DNA from: Mycobacterium sp. GA-0227b
Lineage (GTDB): Bacteria > Actinomycetota > Actinomycetes > Mycobacteriales > Mycobacteriaceae
Length of the DNA: 64,000 nt
Direction of reading: 5' to 3'
Assembly (NCBI RefSeq): GCF_001499855.1
Contig: NZ_LQIK01000004.1
Location: 149,815 to 213,814 of the forward strand
Both the position numbers and the translations under genes were made by a program. Of the stretch, positions 36,123 to 45,218 are shown piece after piece. A model generated the notes under the pieces. The model ran no database searches, was not told the origin of the DNA, and saw only the letters and a list, made by a program, of their open reading frames with translations. Each line of letters opens with the position of its first letter. The stretch's first letter is position 1.

Positions 36123-39100
36123 CCCCGAAATACAGTCCGGCCGAACTCGCCGCCGCGCTGGGCATGTTCGCGCCGACCGACGAGCAGGCCGCGGTGATCG
36201 CCGCACCACCTGGGCCTCTCGTGGTCATCGCGGGCGCCGGCGCGGGCAAGACCGAGACGATGGCCGCGCGGGTGGTGTGGCTGGTCGCCAACGGCTACGC
36301 CCGCCCCGGTGGGGTGCTGGGGTTGACCTTCACCCGCAAGGCCGCCGGGCAACTGCTGCGCCGCGTCCGCACGCGGCTGGCCCGCCTGTCGGGAACGGGA
36401 ATCTTCGCCGCAAGCGAGAGTTACCCCCACCGCCGAGCGGCCGACGCCGACGAACCGCCCACCATCAGCACCTACCACGCCTTCGCAGGCAACCTGCTGG
36501 GCGAGCACGGGCTGCTGCTGCCCGTCGAGCCGGAGACCCGGTTGCTCAGCGAAACCGAACTGTGGCAGTTGGCTTTCCGTGTCGTCTGTGAGCACCCCGA
36601 GCTGGACACCGAGAAGACACCGGCGGCGGTCACCTCAATGGTGCTGCGGCTGGCGGGCCAGCTCGCCGAGCACCTCGTCGACACCGACCAGTTGCGCGAT
36701 ACCCACGTCGAACTTGAGCGGCTGGTGCACACGCTGCCCGCCGGGCCGTACCAACGCGACCGCGGCCCGAGCCAGTGGCTGCTGCGGCTGCTGGCCACCC
36801 AGACGGAGCGCACCGAACTGGTGCCGCTGATCGACGAGCTGCATCGCCGGATGCGGGCCGAGAAGGTGATGGACTTCGGCATGCAGATGGCCTCGGCGGC
36901 CCGGCTCGCCGAGCAGTTCCCGCGCGTCGGGGAGCAACTGCGCACCCGCTATCGGGTGGTGCTGCTCGACGAGTACCAGGACACCGGCCATGCGCAGCGG
37001 GTCGCGTTGTCGTCGTTGTTCGGTGGCGGCGTGGACGACGATCTCGCGCTGACCGCCGTCGGCGACCCCATCCAGTCGATCTACGGCTGGCGCGGCGCAT
37101 CGGCCACCAATCTGCCGCGCTTCACCACCGACTTCCCCCGCTCGGACGGCACGCCGGCGCCCACGCTGGAACTGCGCACCAGCTGGCGCAATCCGCCACG
37201 CGCTCTTTACCTGGCCAACGCGGTGTCCGCGCAGGCGCGGAGCCGTTCGGTGGCGGTGCGTTCACTGCGGCCGCGGCCCGACGCCGCACCGGGAATCATC
37301 CGGTGTGCCCTGTTGAACAACGTTGTGGCCGAACGTGAGTGGGTTGCCGACCACATCGCCGACCTTTATCACGGGGCACGCGGCCGCGGCCCGGCACCCA
37401 CGACCGCCGTGTTGGTGCGGCGTAACGCCGACGCCGCGCCGATGGCCGACGCACTCACTGCGCGCGGCGTGCCGGTCGAAGTCGTCGGGCTGGCGGGTCT
37501 GCTCGGTGTGCCGGAGGTGGCCGACGTGGTGGCAATGCTGCGGCTGATCGCCGACCCCACGGCGGGCAGCGCGGCCATGCGGGTGCTCACCGGGCCGCGG
37601 TGGCGGCTGGGCGGCCGCGACATCACGGCCCTGTGGCGGCGCGCGGTGCGACTCGACGACACCGGCAGCGTGGAGTCCGCGGGCGCCGCCGAGCGGATCG
37701 CCACGCAGGCCGGCCCCGACGCCGATGCCGCATGCCTGGCCGAAGCCGTCATCGATCCCGGTGCGCCCGAGGCATATTCGTCGACGGGTTATGCCCGGAT
37801 CGTGGCGTTGGGCCGTGAGCTGACCGCGCTGCGCGCGCACCTTTCGCACCCGCTGCCCGAACTCGTCGCCGAAGTGCGCCGGGTTCTCGGCGTCGACACC
37901 GAGGTGCGCGCGCGCCGTCCGGTCTCCGCGGGCTGGACCGGTACCGAACATCTCGACGCGTTCGCCGACGTGGTGGCGGACTTCGCCAGCCGTCCCGGCG
38001 CCGCGGTCGCGGGGTTTCTGGCTTACCTCGATGCCGCCGAACAGGTGGAGAACGGCCTCGCACCCGCTGAGGCATCCGTCGCGACCGACCGGGTGCAGAT
38101 CCTGACCATCCACGCGGCGAAGGGACTCGAATGGCAGGTGGTGGCCGTTCCGCACCTGAGCGGCCGGGTGTTCCCGTCCACCGGCGCGGCCCGCACCTGG
38201 CTCACCGACGCCGGCGATCTGCCGCCGCTGCTGCGTGGCGATCGGGCCACCACATCCGAGCACGGCGTCCCGGTACTCGACACCGCCGATGTGAACGACC
38301 GCAAGCGGCTGTCCGATGCCATTGCCGAGCACAAGAAGAGCCTCGAGCAGCGCCGCATCGACGAGGAGCGCCGGTTACTTTATGTGGCGCTCACCCGCGC
38401 CGAAGACACGCTGCTGCTGTCGGGTCACCACTGGGGGGCGGCCGAGGGCAAGGCGCGCGGGCCGTCGGAATTCCTGTGTGAGCTCAAGGATGTCATAGAC
38501 GGGTCCGCCGCCGCGGGCGAACCGTGCGGCATCGTCGAACATTGGGCGCCCGCGCCCACCGACGGTGAACCGAATCCGTTGCGCGACGAGGTGATCGAAG
38601 CCGTGTGGCCCGCCGACCCGGCCGGTTCGCACCGTGTCGACGTCGAGCGGGGCGCCGCGCGGGTGGCCGAGGCGATGGCGGGTGGAGCCGGCGAGGAACC
38701 CGTCGACTCCGATGAAGGCTGGGCGGCCGACGTCGACGCGCTCATCGCCGAACGCGACCGGGTCACCGAAACACCGCCGCCGCCGCTGCCCCTTCAGGTG
38801 TCGGTCAGCACGCTGGTGGAACTCGGCAGGGATTCCGAGGCGGTCAGGCAGCGCTTGCGCCGTAGGCTGCCACTGCGCCCCGACCCGCATGCGTTGCTGG
38901 GCACGGCGTTTCACGACTGGGTGCAGCGCTTCTACCACGCCGAGCGGCTGTTCGACCTCGACGAACTGCCGGGCGCGGTCGACCACGACGCCGCCGTCGC
39001 CGATGAACTGGCCGAACTGCAGGCGGCGTTCGCGGTGTCGCCATGGGCCGCCCGCACCCCGATCGATGTGGAGGTCCCGTTCGACATGGTCATCGGGGGA

Positions 39101-39376
39101 AGGGTGGTGCGGGGCCGTATCGACGCGGTTTTCGCCGACGACGACGGCGGTGTCACCGTGGTGGACTGGAAGACCGGAGAGCCGCCGAGCACGCCGGAAG
39201 CCAAGCAACACAACGCAGTTCAGTTGGCGGTGTACCGGCTGGCGTGGGCGGCGCTGCACGGCTGCGCGGTCGAATCGGTGCGGGCCGCGTTCCACTATGT
39301 CCGCAGCGGCACGACGGTCACCCCCGATTCACTGCCCGGCGTCGAGGAACTCGCCGGACTGCTGGAGGCGGCCTAG
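36119..39376 (+). CDS. adnB: AdnB subunit of the AdnAB helicase-nuclease
   Basis: The lead motor of AdnAB, 1085 residues. Seen: Walker A AGAGAGKTET near residue 40, LTFTRKAAGQLLRR (motif Ia), Walker B LLDEYQDT near 281, GDPIQSIYGWRGA (motif III), and a C-terminal nuclease motif VVDWKTGEP with the metal-binding Asp near 1014, as in M. smegmatis AdnB. ATG 36119 has GGAGGTGGG upstream. The last four bases overlap the convergent DoxX-like gene. Confidence 0.96.
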   Translation: MTPKYSPAELAAALGMFAPTDEQAAVIAAPPGPLVVIAGAGAGKTETMAARVVWLVANGYARPGGVLGLTFTRKAAGQLLRRVRTRLARLSGTGIFAASESYPHRRAADADEPPTISTYHAFAGNLLGEHGLLLPVEPETRLLSETELWQLAFRVVCEHPELDTEKTPAAVTSMVLRLAGQLAEHLVDTDQLRDTHVELERLVHTLPAGPYQRDRGPSQWLLRLLATQTERTELVPLIDELHRRMRAEKVMDFGMQMASAARLAEQFPRVGEQLRTRYRVVLLDEYQDTGHAQRVALSSLFGGGVDDDLALTAVGDPIQSIYGWRGASATNLPRFTTDFPRSDGTPAPTLELRTSWRNPPRALYLANAVSAQARSRSVAVRSLRPRPDAAPGIIRCALLNNVVAEREWVADHIADLYHGARGRGPAPTTAVLVRRNADAAPMADALTARGVPVEVVGLAGLLGVPEVADVVAMLRLIADPTAGSAAMRVLTGPRWRLGGRDITALWRRAVRLDDTGSVESAGAAERIATQAGPDADAACLAEAVIDPGAPEAYSSTGYARIVALGRELTALRAHLSHPLPELVAEVRRVLGVDTEVRARRPVSAGWTGTEHLDAFADVVADFASRPGAAVAGFLAYLDAAEQVENGLAPAEASVATDRVQILTIHAAKGLEWQVVAVPHLSGRVFPSTGAARTWLTDAGDLPPLLRGDRATTSEHGVPVLDTADVNDRKRLSDAIAEHKKSLEQRRIDEERRLLYVALTRAEDTLLLSGHHWGAAEGKARGPSEFLCELKDVIDGSAAAGEPCGIVEHWAPAPTDGEPNPLRDEVIEAVWPADPAGSHRVDVERGAARVAEAMAGGAGEEPVDSDEGWAADVDALIAERDRVTETPPPPLPLQVSVSTLVELGRDSEAVRQRLRRRLPLRPDPHALLGTAFHDWVQRFYHAERLFDLDELPGAVDHDAAVADELAELQAAFAVSPWAARTPIDVEVPFDMVIGGRVVRGRIDAVFADDDGGVTVVDWKTGEPPSTPEAKQHNAVQLAVYRLAWAALHGCAVESVRAAFHYVRSGTTVTPDSLPGVEELAGLLEAA

Positions 39377-39777
39377 GACTCGCGGTATACCTTCACAGCC
39401 TCGAGGATCATCGGAACCTGCAGCGGCAGACGGGCAATCGCGCCTAGCCGCATCGGCAGCGGCTTGGCCGGCTCTTTGGACCACAGCCGGACCATGTTGA
39501 CGTTGGCCGGGAACACCGCGAGGAACAACGCCACCGCGGCGAGTGCGCCGACGCGTCGTGTCCGCGGCGCGAGCAGCAGGCCGGCCACTCCGAGTTCGGC
39601 GACACCCGACGCATACGTGTAGAACCGCGGGCTGCCCGGCAGCTCGGCGGGAACGATGGTGTCGAACGGCTTGGGCGCGACGAAGTGCAACGTTCCGATT
39701 CCGAGCAGGCCGGCCGCCATCCGGTAGGCGCGCGACGAGGTGGGCGGTTGGCCCAGTTCGGGCGTGGGAGAGGTCAT
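39373..39777 (-). CDS. DoxX-like small membrane protein
   Basis: A 134-residue membrane protein with four hydrophobic segments: MAAGLLGIGTLHFVAP, ASGVAELGVAGLLLAP, VGALAAVALFLAVFPANVNM and a late amphipathic one. The GxxxLHF and FPANxNM patterns fit DoxX/DUF4267-type proteins. Acts in the membrane, activity unknown. It is divergent from the potassium-channel gene with 48 bases between starts. Confidence 0.82.
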   Translation of the reverse strand: MTSPTPELGQPPTSSRAYRMAAGLLGIGTLHFVAPKPFDTIVPAELPGSPRFYTYASGVAELGVAGLLLAPRTRRVGALAAVALFLAVFPANVNMVRLWSKEPAKPLPMRLGAIARLPLQVPMILEAVKVYRES

Positions 39778-39825
39778 GATTACATTGTGGCGTGCACACC
39801 CCTGCGGGACCGGTAACGGGTCCTC

Positions 39826-40902
39826 GTGGCAAAAGGTAGGCTGCGGCGCCGGCTCGCCGCAATCGAGCAGGACCTGACCTCGCAGCCGGACTCCCGGCTC
39901 GTCGACATCCTGCGAATCCCCGAGCCGTTCGTCAGCCCCACCCAGCGGATCATCCGGCGGGTCATCTATGCGACGGCGGCGCTGTTCGCGGCGGTTCTCA
40001 TCGTCTATCTGGACCGCGACGGTTACCGCGACGTGCAGGACAACACGCTGTCACTGCTGGACTGCCTGTACTACGCGACAGTGTCACTGTCGACGACCGG
40101 CTACGGCGACATCACGCCGTTCACGCCCGAAGCCCGGTTGATCAACGTGCTGGTGATCACGCCGCTGCGGGTGGCGTTCCTGATCGTGCTGATCGGTACC
40201 ACAGTGGAGACGCTGACCAGCCAGTCGCGCGCGGCATTGAAGATCCAGCGATGGAGGAGCAGAGTGCGCAACCACACCGTCGTCATCGGCTACGGCACCA
40301 AGGGCAGGACGGCAGTCGCCGCGATGGTCGGAGACGAGGTCGCCCCCGCCGACATCGTCGTCGTCGACCTGAACGCCGGGGCGCTCGAGCGCGCCCGCAG
40401 TGCCGGGCTGGTCACCGTCCACGGCGACGCCACCAAAGCCGACATCCTGCGCCTGGCCAGTGCCCAGCACGCGAAATCGATCATCGTGGCTACCGACGAC
40501 GACGCCAGCGCCGTGCTGGTCACGTTGACGGCGCGAGAACTGGCGCCGAACGCCAAGATCATCGCCGCCGCCCGCGAATCGGACAATCAGCATCTGCTGC
40601 GGCAGTCGGGCGCCGATTCCACCGTGGTGTCCTCGGAGACCGCCGGCCGGCTGCTCGGCATCGCCACCCAGACGCCCAGCGTCGTCCAGGTCATGGAAGA
40701 TCTGCTCACACCGGATGCCGGCTTTGCAATCGCCGAACGGGAAGTGACGCCCAAAGAGGTGGGTGGATCGCCGCGCCATCTGCACGACATCGTGCTCGGC
40801 GTGGTGCGCGACGGCCAGTTGCTTCGGGTCGACTCACCGGAGGTGGACACGGTCGAGTCCGGCGACCGGCTGCTCTACATCCGCAGCGCGGACTCCGAGT
40901 GA
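39826..40902 (+). CDS. Potassium channel with RCK domain (Rv3200c)
   Basis: A 358-residue channel subunit: N-terminal cytosolic part, TM1 (IYATAALFAAVLIVYL), pore helix and filter STTGYGDIT, TM2 (LVITPLRVAFLIVLIGT), then a TrkA-N/RCK domain with VVIGYGTKGRTAVAAM and DLNAGALERA, and a TrkA-C domain ending LLYIRSADSE. Only two membrane helices, so tetrameric like MthK. GTG start. Its stop overlaps the nudC start (TGATG). Confidence 0.95.
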   Translation: MAKGRLRRRLAAIEQDLTSQPDSRLVDILRIPEPFVSPTQRIIRRVIYATAALFAAVLIVYLDRDGYRDVQDNTLSLLDCLYYATVSLSTTGYGDITPFTPEARLINVLVITPLRVAFLIVLIGTTVETLTSQSRAALKIQRWRSRVRNHTVVIGYGTKGRTAVAAMVGDEVAPADIVVVDLNAGALERARSAGLVTVHGDATKADILRLASAQHAKSIIVATDDDASAVLVTLTARELAPNAKIIAAARESDNQHLLRQSGADSTVVSSETAGRLLGIATQTPSVVQVMEDLLTPDAGFAIAEREVTPKEVGGSPRHLHDIVLGVVRDGQLLRVDSPEVDTVESGDRLLYIRSADSE

Positions 40903-41828
40903 TGGCGCCGTTCCGGCTACGTAACGTCCCCCTGCTGTCCCGCGTCGGTGCCGACCGCGCCGACGCCCTGCGCACCGACGTCGACGCGGCACTGGCCGGT
41001 TGGCCCGACGCGCTGGTGCTGCGTGTCGACCGCCGCAACCAGGTGTTGATCGCCGACGGCCGGGTCGTGCTCGGCGATGCCGCCAAACTGGGCGATCGGC
41101 CACCCGAAAGCGCGGTGTTCCTGGGCCGGCTCAACGACGGTCGTCATGTGTGGGCGATCCGGGGTGCGCTCGAAGGGCCGCAGGATCCGCACACCGAGAC
41201 CGAGGTGCTCGACCTGCGCCGGGCCGGCCAGGTGTTCGACGATGTCAGCGCGCAACTCGTCGCGACCGCGACCGCGTTGCTCAACTGGCATGACAGTGCG
41301 CGCTTCAGCGCGGTGGACGGGTCACCGACCAAGGCCGTCAAGGGCGGATGGGCGCGGATCAACCCGGTCAACGGCCACGAGGAGTTTCCCCGCATCGACC
41401 CCGCCGTCATCTGCCTGGTGCACGACGGCCACGACCGCGCTGTACTGGCCCGTCAGACGGTGTGGCCGGAGCGGCTGTTCTCGATACTCGCGGGCTTCGT
41501 CGAGGCGGGTGAGTCGTTCGAAAGCTGCGTCGTCCGCGAGATCGCCGAGGAGATCGGCCTGACCGTGACCGACGTGACCTACCTCGGCAGCCAGCCGTGG
41601 CCGTTCCCACGGTCGCTGATGGTCGGCTTCCACGCGATCGGCGACCCCGAGCAGGAGTTCTCGTTCAACGACGGCGAGATCGCCGAGGCGGCCTGGTTCA
41701 CCCGCGCCGAGATCCGCGACGCCCTCGAACATGGCGACTGGAGCAGCGACTCCACGTCGCGGCTGCTGCTCCCGGGATCGATCTCGATCGCCCGCGAGAT
41801 CATCGAATCCTGGGCCGCGCAGGATTGA
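40902..41828 (+). CDS. nudC: NADH pyrophosphatase / deNADding hydrolase NudC
   Basis: A 308-residue Nudix enzyme that cleaves NADH and NAD-capped RNA. The Nudix box is GFVEAGESFESCVVREIAEE followed by IG, and the NudC signature SQPWPFPRS is intact. In SQPWPFP the Pro is the form reported as active in other mycobacteria, whereas M. tuberculosis has Gln there. The four Cys of the usual zinc ribbon are absent from the region before RIDPAVIC, as in Rv3199c. Cotranscribed with the potassium channel. Confidence 0.95.
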   Translation: MAPFRLRNVPLLSRVGADRADALRTDVDAALAGWPDALVLRVDRRNQVLIADGRVVLGDAAKLGDRPPESAVFLGRLNDGRHVWAIRGALEGPQDPHTETEVLDLRRAGQVFDDVSAQLVATATALLNWHDSARFSAVDGSPTKAVKGGWARINPVNGHEEFPRIDPAVICLVHDGHDRAVLARQTVWPERLFSILAGFVEAGESFESCVVREIAEEIGLTVTDVTYLGSQPWPFPRSLMVGFHAIGDPEQEFSFNDGEIAEAAWFTRAEIRDALEHGDWSSDSTSRLLLPGSISIAREIIESWAAQD

Positions 41829-41838
41829 ACGTTTCCCG

Positions 41839-41898
41839 GCGAGCAGACGCGAATTGCCCTTGAAACAGGGCATTTCGGGGCACTTTACGTCTGCTCGC
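41839..41898. terminator. GAGCAGACG-type hairpin between nudC and mrx1
   Basis: Perfect 11-base arms GCGAGCAGACG (41839-41849) and CGTCTGCTCGC (41888-41898). Inside are GAATTGCCCTTG and CAGGGCATTTC, which also pair in part, so the whole forms one long extended hairpin. It lies between convergent genes and looks like a bidirectional terminator. Confidence 0.7.
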
Positions 41899-41907
41899 GG
41901 TAGAAAA

Positions 41908-42159
41908 TCAGCCAGCCAGCTTGGCCTTGACTTCGCGCGCGGTCGGGTTCGTCAACGTCGAACCGTCGGGAAGCTTCAGCGTCGGCACGGTCTGGTTGCC
42001 GCCGTTGGCCGAGGCCACGAACTCGGCCGCCGCGGGATCGTTCTCGATGTCGACCTCGGTGAACGCGATGCCTTCCGCTTGCAGCGCCTTCTTCAGGCGC
42101 ACGCAATAGCCACACCAGGTGGTGGTGTACATGATCACGGGGGTCTGTGCTGCGCTCAT
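41908..42159 (-). CDS. mrx1: Mycoredoxin-1
   Basis: An 83-residue glutaredoxin-fold protein that reduces mycothiol mixed disulfides. Active site TWCGYC (Cys16, Cys19), cis-Pro in QTVPTLKL and the following DGSTLTNP loop are all present and match Rv3198A. ATG 42159 is used; an open frame runs upstream to 42219 without support. Divergent from uvrD2. Confidence 0.95.
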   Translation of the reverse strand: MSAAQTPVIMYTTTWCGYCVRLKKALQAEGIAFTEVDIENDPAAAEFVASANGGNQTVPTLKLPDGSTLTNPTAREVKAKLAG

Positions 42160-42242
42160 AACGCGTTCAACGTAACCGATGGAGTAAACATGCCCGACGG
42201 CGTACCGGCCATTTGTCACCGGCCCCTGCCAAGATGGACCGC

Positions 42243-44369
42243 ATGTCGGTAGAGGCCGCTTCGGTGCGCAGTGGCTCGCACCCGATCGACGACCTCGATG
42301 AGGAGCAGCGCGAGGCCGTGCTCGCTGCCCGCGGACCGGTGTGCGTGCTCGCCGGCGCCGGCACCGGCAAGACGCGCACCATCACGCGCCGCATCGCCCA
42401 CCTCGTGGCGGGCGGACACGTCGCGCCCGGCCAGGTGCTCGCGGTGACGTTCACCTCGCGCGCGGCGGGGGAGATGCGCGGTCGCCTGAGGGCGCTCGAC
42501 GCCGCTGCCGGAGGGGTGGGCACCGGTTCGGTGCAGGCGATGACGTTTCACGCCGCCGCCCGCCGCCAACTCTCGTACTTCTGGCCCCGCGTCGTCGGCA
42601 ACACCAGCTGGGAACTGCTCGACACCAAGTTCGCGGTGGTGGCGCAGGCTGCGAACCGGGCCGGCCTGTCGACGGCCACCGACGACGTGCGTGACCTCGC
42701 AAGCGAGATCGAGTGGGCGAAGGCATCGTTGATCAGCCCCGAGGCGTATCCCGGCGCGGTCGCGCAGGCCGGCCGCGACATCCCGTTCGACGCGGCCAAA
42801 GTGGCGGCGGTCTACACCGGCTACGAGGCGCTCAAGGCCCGTCGCGACGGCACGACCCTGCTGGACTTCGACGACCTCCTTCTGCACACGGCCGCGGCGA
42901 TCGAGACCGACGCCGCGGTGGCGCAGGAGTTCCGCGACCGCTACCGCTGTTTCGTCGTCGACGAGTACCAGGACGTCACGCCCTTGCAGCAGCGGGTGCT
43001 CGACGCCTGGCTCGGCGAGCGCGACGACCTGACCGTCGTCGGCGACGCCAACCAGACCATCTACTCGTTCACCGGCGCCACCCCCCGCTACCTTCTGGAC
43101 TTCTCCCGGCGCTTCCCCGACGCGGCCGTCGTCCGCCTCGAACGCGACTACCGGTCCACTCCGCAGGTGGTGTCGCTGGCCAATCGGGTCATCGCCGCCG
43201 CGCGCGGCCGGATGGCGGGCAGCAGGCTGCACCTGGTCGGGCAGCGTGACCCCGGCCCGGCACCGACGTTCGCCGAGTACCCCGACGAGGTCGCCGAGGC
43301 CAACGCGGTGGCCAAACACGTCAAACGGCTGCTCGAATCCGGCACCGAACCGGCCGAGATCGCGGTGCTGTACCGGATCAATGCGCAATCGGAGGTCTAC
43401 GAGGAAGCGCTCACCGAAGCCGGTGTGCCGTACCAGGTCCGCGGCGGCGAAGGGTTCTTCAGCCGCCAGGAGATCCGGCAGGCGCTGGTGGCGCTGCAGC
43501 GGGCAGCCGATCGTGACGTCGACGGCACACTGCCCGAGGTGGTGCGCGCCGTGTTGGAGCCGCTGGGGTTGACCGCCGAACCCCCCGCCGGCACCAGGGC
43601 GCGCGAGCGGTGGGAGGCGCTGACCGCCCTCGCGGAACTCGTCGACGAAGAGGTCGCGCTGCGCCCGTCACTCGACTTGCAGGCTCTGCTCGTCGAACTG
43701 CGGCAGCGCGCCGACGCCCGGCATCCTCCGACAGTGCAGGGCGTCACGCTCGCGTCGCTGCATGCGGCCAAAGGCCTCGAGTGGGACGCCGTGTTCCTGG
43801 TCGGCCTCGCCGATGGCACGCTACCGATCTCCCACGCCCTCGCGCACGGCCCCGACAGCGAAGCGGTGGAAGAGGAGCGGCGGCTCCTCTACGTCGGGAT
43901 CACCAGGGCCCGAGTGCATTTGGCGCTGAGCTGGGCGCTGGCCCGGACGCCCGGTGGACGCCAGGGCCGCAAGCCGTCCCGCTTCCTCAACGGCATCGCG
44001 CCGCAGTCGTCGCGCGTCGGGGACACCCCGGCGAAGCCTCGGCGTGCGCGAGGCGCCACCCCGCGCTGCCGCGTGTGCAACAGCGTCTTGACCGCACCGC
44101 CCGCGATCATGCTGCGCCGCTGCGAAAGTTGCCCGTCCGACATCGACGAGCAACTGCTCACCGAACTCAAGGACTGGCGGCTGCGCACCTCCAAGGAGAT
44201 GAGCGTGCCGGCCTACGTGGTGTTCACCGACAACACGCTGATCGCGATCGCCGAGACGCTGCCCACTGACGACGCCGCGCTGGTCGCGATTCCGGGCATC
44301 GGCGCCCGCAAGCTCGAGCAGTACGGCGCCGATGTGCTCGCAATGGTCAAGGGCCGCCAATCGTCGTAA
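42243..44369 (+). CDS. uvrD2: DNA helicase UvrD2
   Basis: A 708-residue superfamily 1 helicase, essential in M. tuberculosis. Seen: Walker [11 protein letters not shown] near residue 44, [25 protein letters not shown], and [14 protein letters not shown]. The C-terminus has the tetracysteine zinc motif CRVCN...CESC near residues 615-637 and an HRDC domain ending in [11 protein letters not shown], as in Rv3198c. ATG 42243 matches the M. tuberculosis start (MS followed by [12 protein letters not shown]); ATG 42213 would add ten residues. Confidence 0.96.
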   Translation: MSVEAASVRSGSHPIDDLDEEQREAVLAARGPVCVLAGAGTGKTRTITRRIAHLVAGGHVAPGQVLAVTFTSRAAGEMRGRLRALDAAAGGVGTGSVQAMTFHAAARRQLSYFWPRVVGNTSWELLDTKFAVVAQAANRAGLSTATDDVRDLASEIEWAKASLISPEAYPGAVAQAGRDIPFDAAKVAAVYTGYEALKARRDGTTLLDFDDLLLHTAAAIETDAAVAQEFRDRYRCFVVDEYQDVTPLQQRVLDAWLGERDDLTVVGDANQTIYSFTGATPRYLLDFSRRFPDAAVVRLERDYRSTPQVVSLANRVIAAARGRMAGSRLHLVGQRDPGPAPTFAEYPDEVAEANAVAKHVKRLLESGTEPAEIAVLYRINAQSEVYEEALTEAGVPYQVRGGEGFFSRQEIRQALVALQRAADRDVDGTLPEVVRAVLEPLGLTAEPPAGTRARERWEALTALAELVDEEVALRPSLDLQALLVELRQRADARHPPTVQGVTLASLHAAKGLEWDAVFLVGLADGTLPISHALAHGPDSEAVEEERRLLYVGITRARVHLALSWALARTPGGRQGRKPSRFLNGIAPQSSRVGDTPAKPRRARGATPRCRVCNSVLTAPPAIMLRRCESCPSDIDEQLLTELKDWRLRTSKEMSVPAYVVFTDNTLIAIAETLPTDDAALVAIPGIGARKLEQYGADVLAMVKGRQSS

Positions 44370-44393
44370 AAATGGTGCCAAACGCGCAGGTCA

Positions 44394-44431
44394 GAAAATC
44401 GGTTGTGTGCTGCGGCTGTTACCCTTAGCCT
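44394..44431 (+). promoter_or_regulatory. WhiB7-dependent promoter of whiB7
   Basis: An AT-rich GAAAAT (44394-44399) stands three bases before the -35 TTGTGT (44403-44408); 17 bases later comes the -10 TAGCCT (44426-44431). An AT-rich tract just upstream of the -35 is the documented hallmark of WhiB7-activated SigA promoters, so this gives positive autoregulation. Confidence 0.75.
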
Positions 44432-44481
44432 CGACATCGCACCGCTTGGGTGTCTTTTGTGCGAGAGGAGGGGCCGACATC

Positions 44482-44676
44482 GTGGGTAGCAATAGCGCGT
44501 TCAACGGCGTAGGCGCGGCCATTCCGGCTGCCGGTATGCCGCGGGTCCTCCATGTCGCCGCCGCCGCTGGGGCCCATCCCGCGCATGCCGCCGGTGCCGC
44601 CGCTGCCATCACCCCGCAGCGCAAGCGCCGCGCCGCCGCCGCGACTGCATTGTCCGTCGATCGGGGCACCACTTAG
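44482..44676 (+). CDS. whiB7 leader ORF (regulatory uORF)
   Basis: A 64-codon frame in the whiB7 leader: GTG 44482 preceded by GAGAGGAGG, product MGSNSAFNGVGAAIPAAGMP followed by RVLHVAAAAGAHPAHAAG and a basic KRRAAAATALS end. Leaders of whiB7/wblC genes in actinobacteria carry such an ORF, whose stalled translation by ribosome-targeting drugs lets transcription pass the terminator downstream. The stop is 25 bases before the terminator stem, consistent with attenuation. Confidence 0.7.
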   Translation: MGSNSAFNGVGAAIPAAGMPRVLHVAAAAGAHPAHAAGAAAAITPQRKRRAAAATALSVDRGTT

Positions 44677-44700
44677 GTAAAGCCACGATCTCCGCCACAG

Positions 44701-44736
44701 AGGCCACGGACCCGCAGTCAATCGGATCCGTGGCCT
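44701..44736 (+). terminator. Leader terminator (attenuator) of whiB7
   Basis: Perfect 10-base arms AGGCCACGGA (44701-44710) and TCCGTGGCCT (44727-44736), followed by TCGTGTTT. It sits between the leader ORF and whiB7, 100 bases before the whiB7 ATG. Expected to stop most transcripts unless leader translation is disturbed. Confidence 0.75.
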
Positions 44737-44836
44737 TCGTGTTTCGAAAGCCGTTCGAAGCCTCGAAGACTCGGTCCCGGATCTAGCCAGAACTGACCCG
44801 AAGAGATACGAAACCAAGGAAGCCGAGGTACGAGCC

Positions 44837-45199
44837 ATGTCATCTGCGGTGTGGGGGCACTCCCCACGCGAGCGGGGGGCCCACCCGCCCGAAGGGCAGG
44901 GGGACGCTCGCGCGAAGAGCGTCCCATCGGGGACATGCCGGGAGAAGACGAAGCTGGCGGTGCCGTGTCACAGAGCCGATCCGGATCTGTGGTTCGCCGA
45001 GGACCCCGTCGAACTCGAGCGGGCCAAGGCGTTGTGCGCGGATTGCCCGATCCGCCGCGAATGCCTGGCCGCGGCGCTGGAACGTCAAGAGCCGTGGGGC
45101 GTTTGGGGTGGCGAGATCCTGGAGCGGGGTACCGTCATCGCCCGCAAGCGGCCGCGGGGCCGGCCCCGCAAGGACGCGAAAAACCCTGTCGCCGCATGA
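44837..45199 (+). CDS. whiB7: Antibiotic-response regulator WhiB7, with extended N-terminus
   Basis: Iron-sulfur transcription factor that activates intrinsic drug-resistance genes with SigA. Cluster ligands Cys44, Cys67, Cys70 and Cys76, the EPWGVWGGE turn and the AT-hook RPRGRPRK are intact. From LAVPCHRADPDLWF on it is ordinary. The N-terminus is about 24 residues longer than in M. tuberculosis because of a palindromic 75-base segment (44851-44925) that keeps frame; it also adds Cys34. No other in-frame start with a ribosome site exists downstream. Confidence 0.94.
   Translation: MSSAVWGHSPRERGAHPPEGQGDARAKSVPSGTCREKTKLAVPCHRADPDLWFAEDPVELERAKALCADCPIRRECLAAALERQEPWGVWGGEILERGTVIARKRPRGRPRKDAKNPVAA
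44851..44925. repeat. Triple-hairpin GC-rich segment inside whiB7
   Basis: Three hairpins in succession: GTGGGG/CCCCAC (44851-44867), GCCC/GGGC around GAA (44887-44897), and a perfect nine-base stem GGGACGCTC/GAGCGTCCC (44901-44925). The length is 75 bases, 25 codons. It looks like a dispersed palindromic element inserted in the whiB7 coding start. No second copy was noticed in the window. Confidence 0.55.
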
Positions 45200-45218
45200 C
45201 TTTCGGTGTCAGGTGCCG

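Noticed and set aside
44425..44838. A minus-strand frame across the whiB7 leader
   Set aside because: The region is explained by promoter, leader ORF and terminator; no ribosome site and atypical product.
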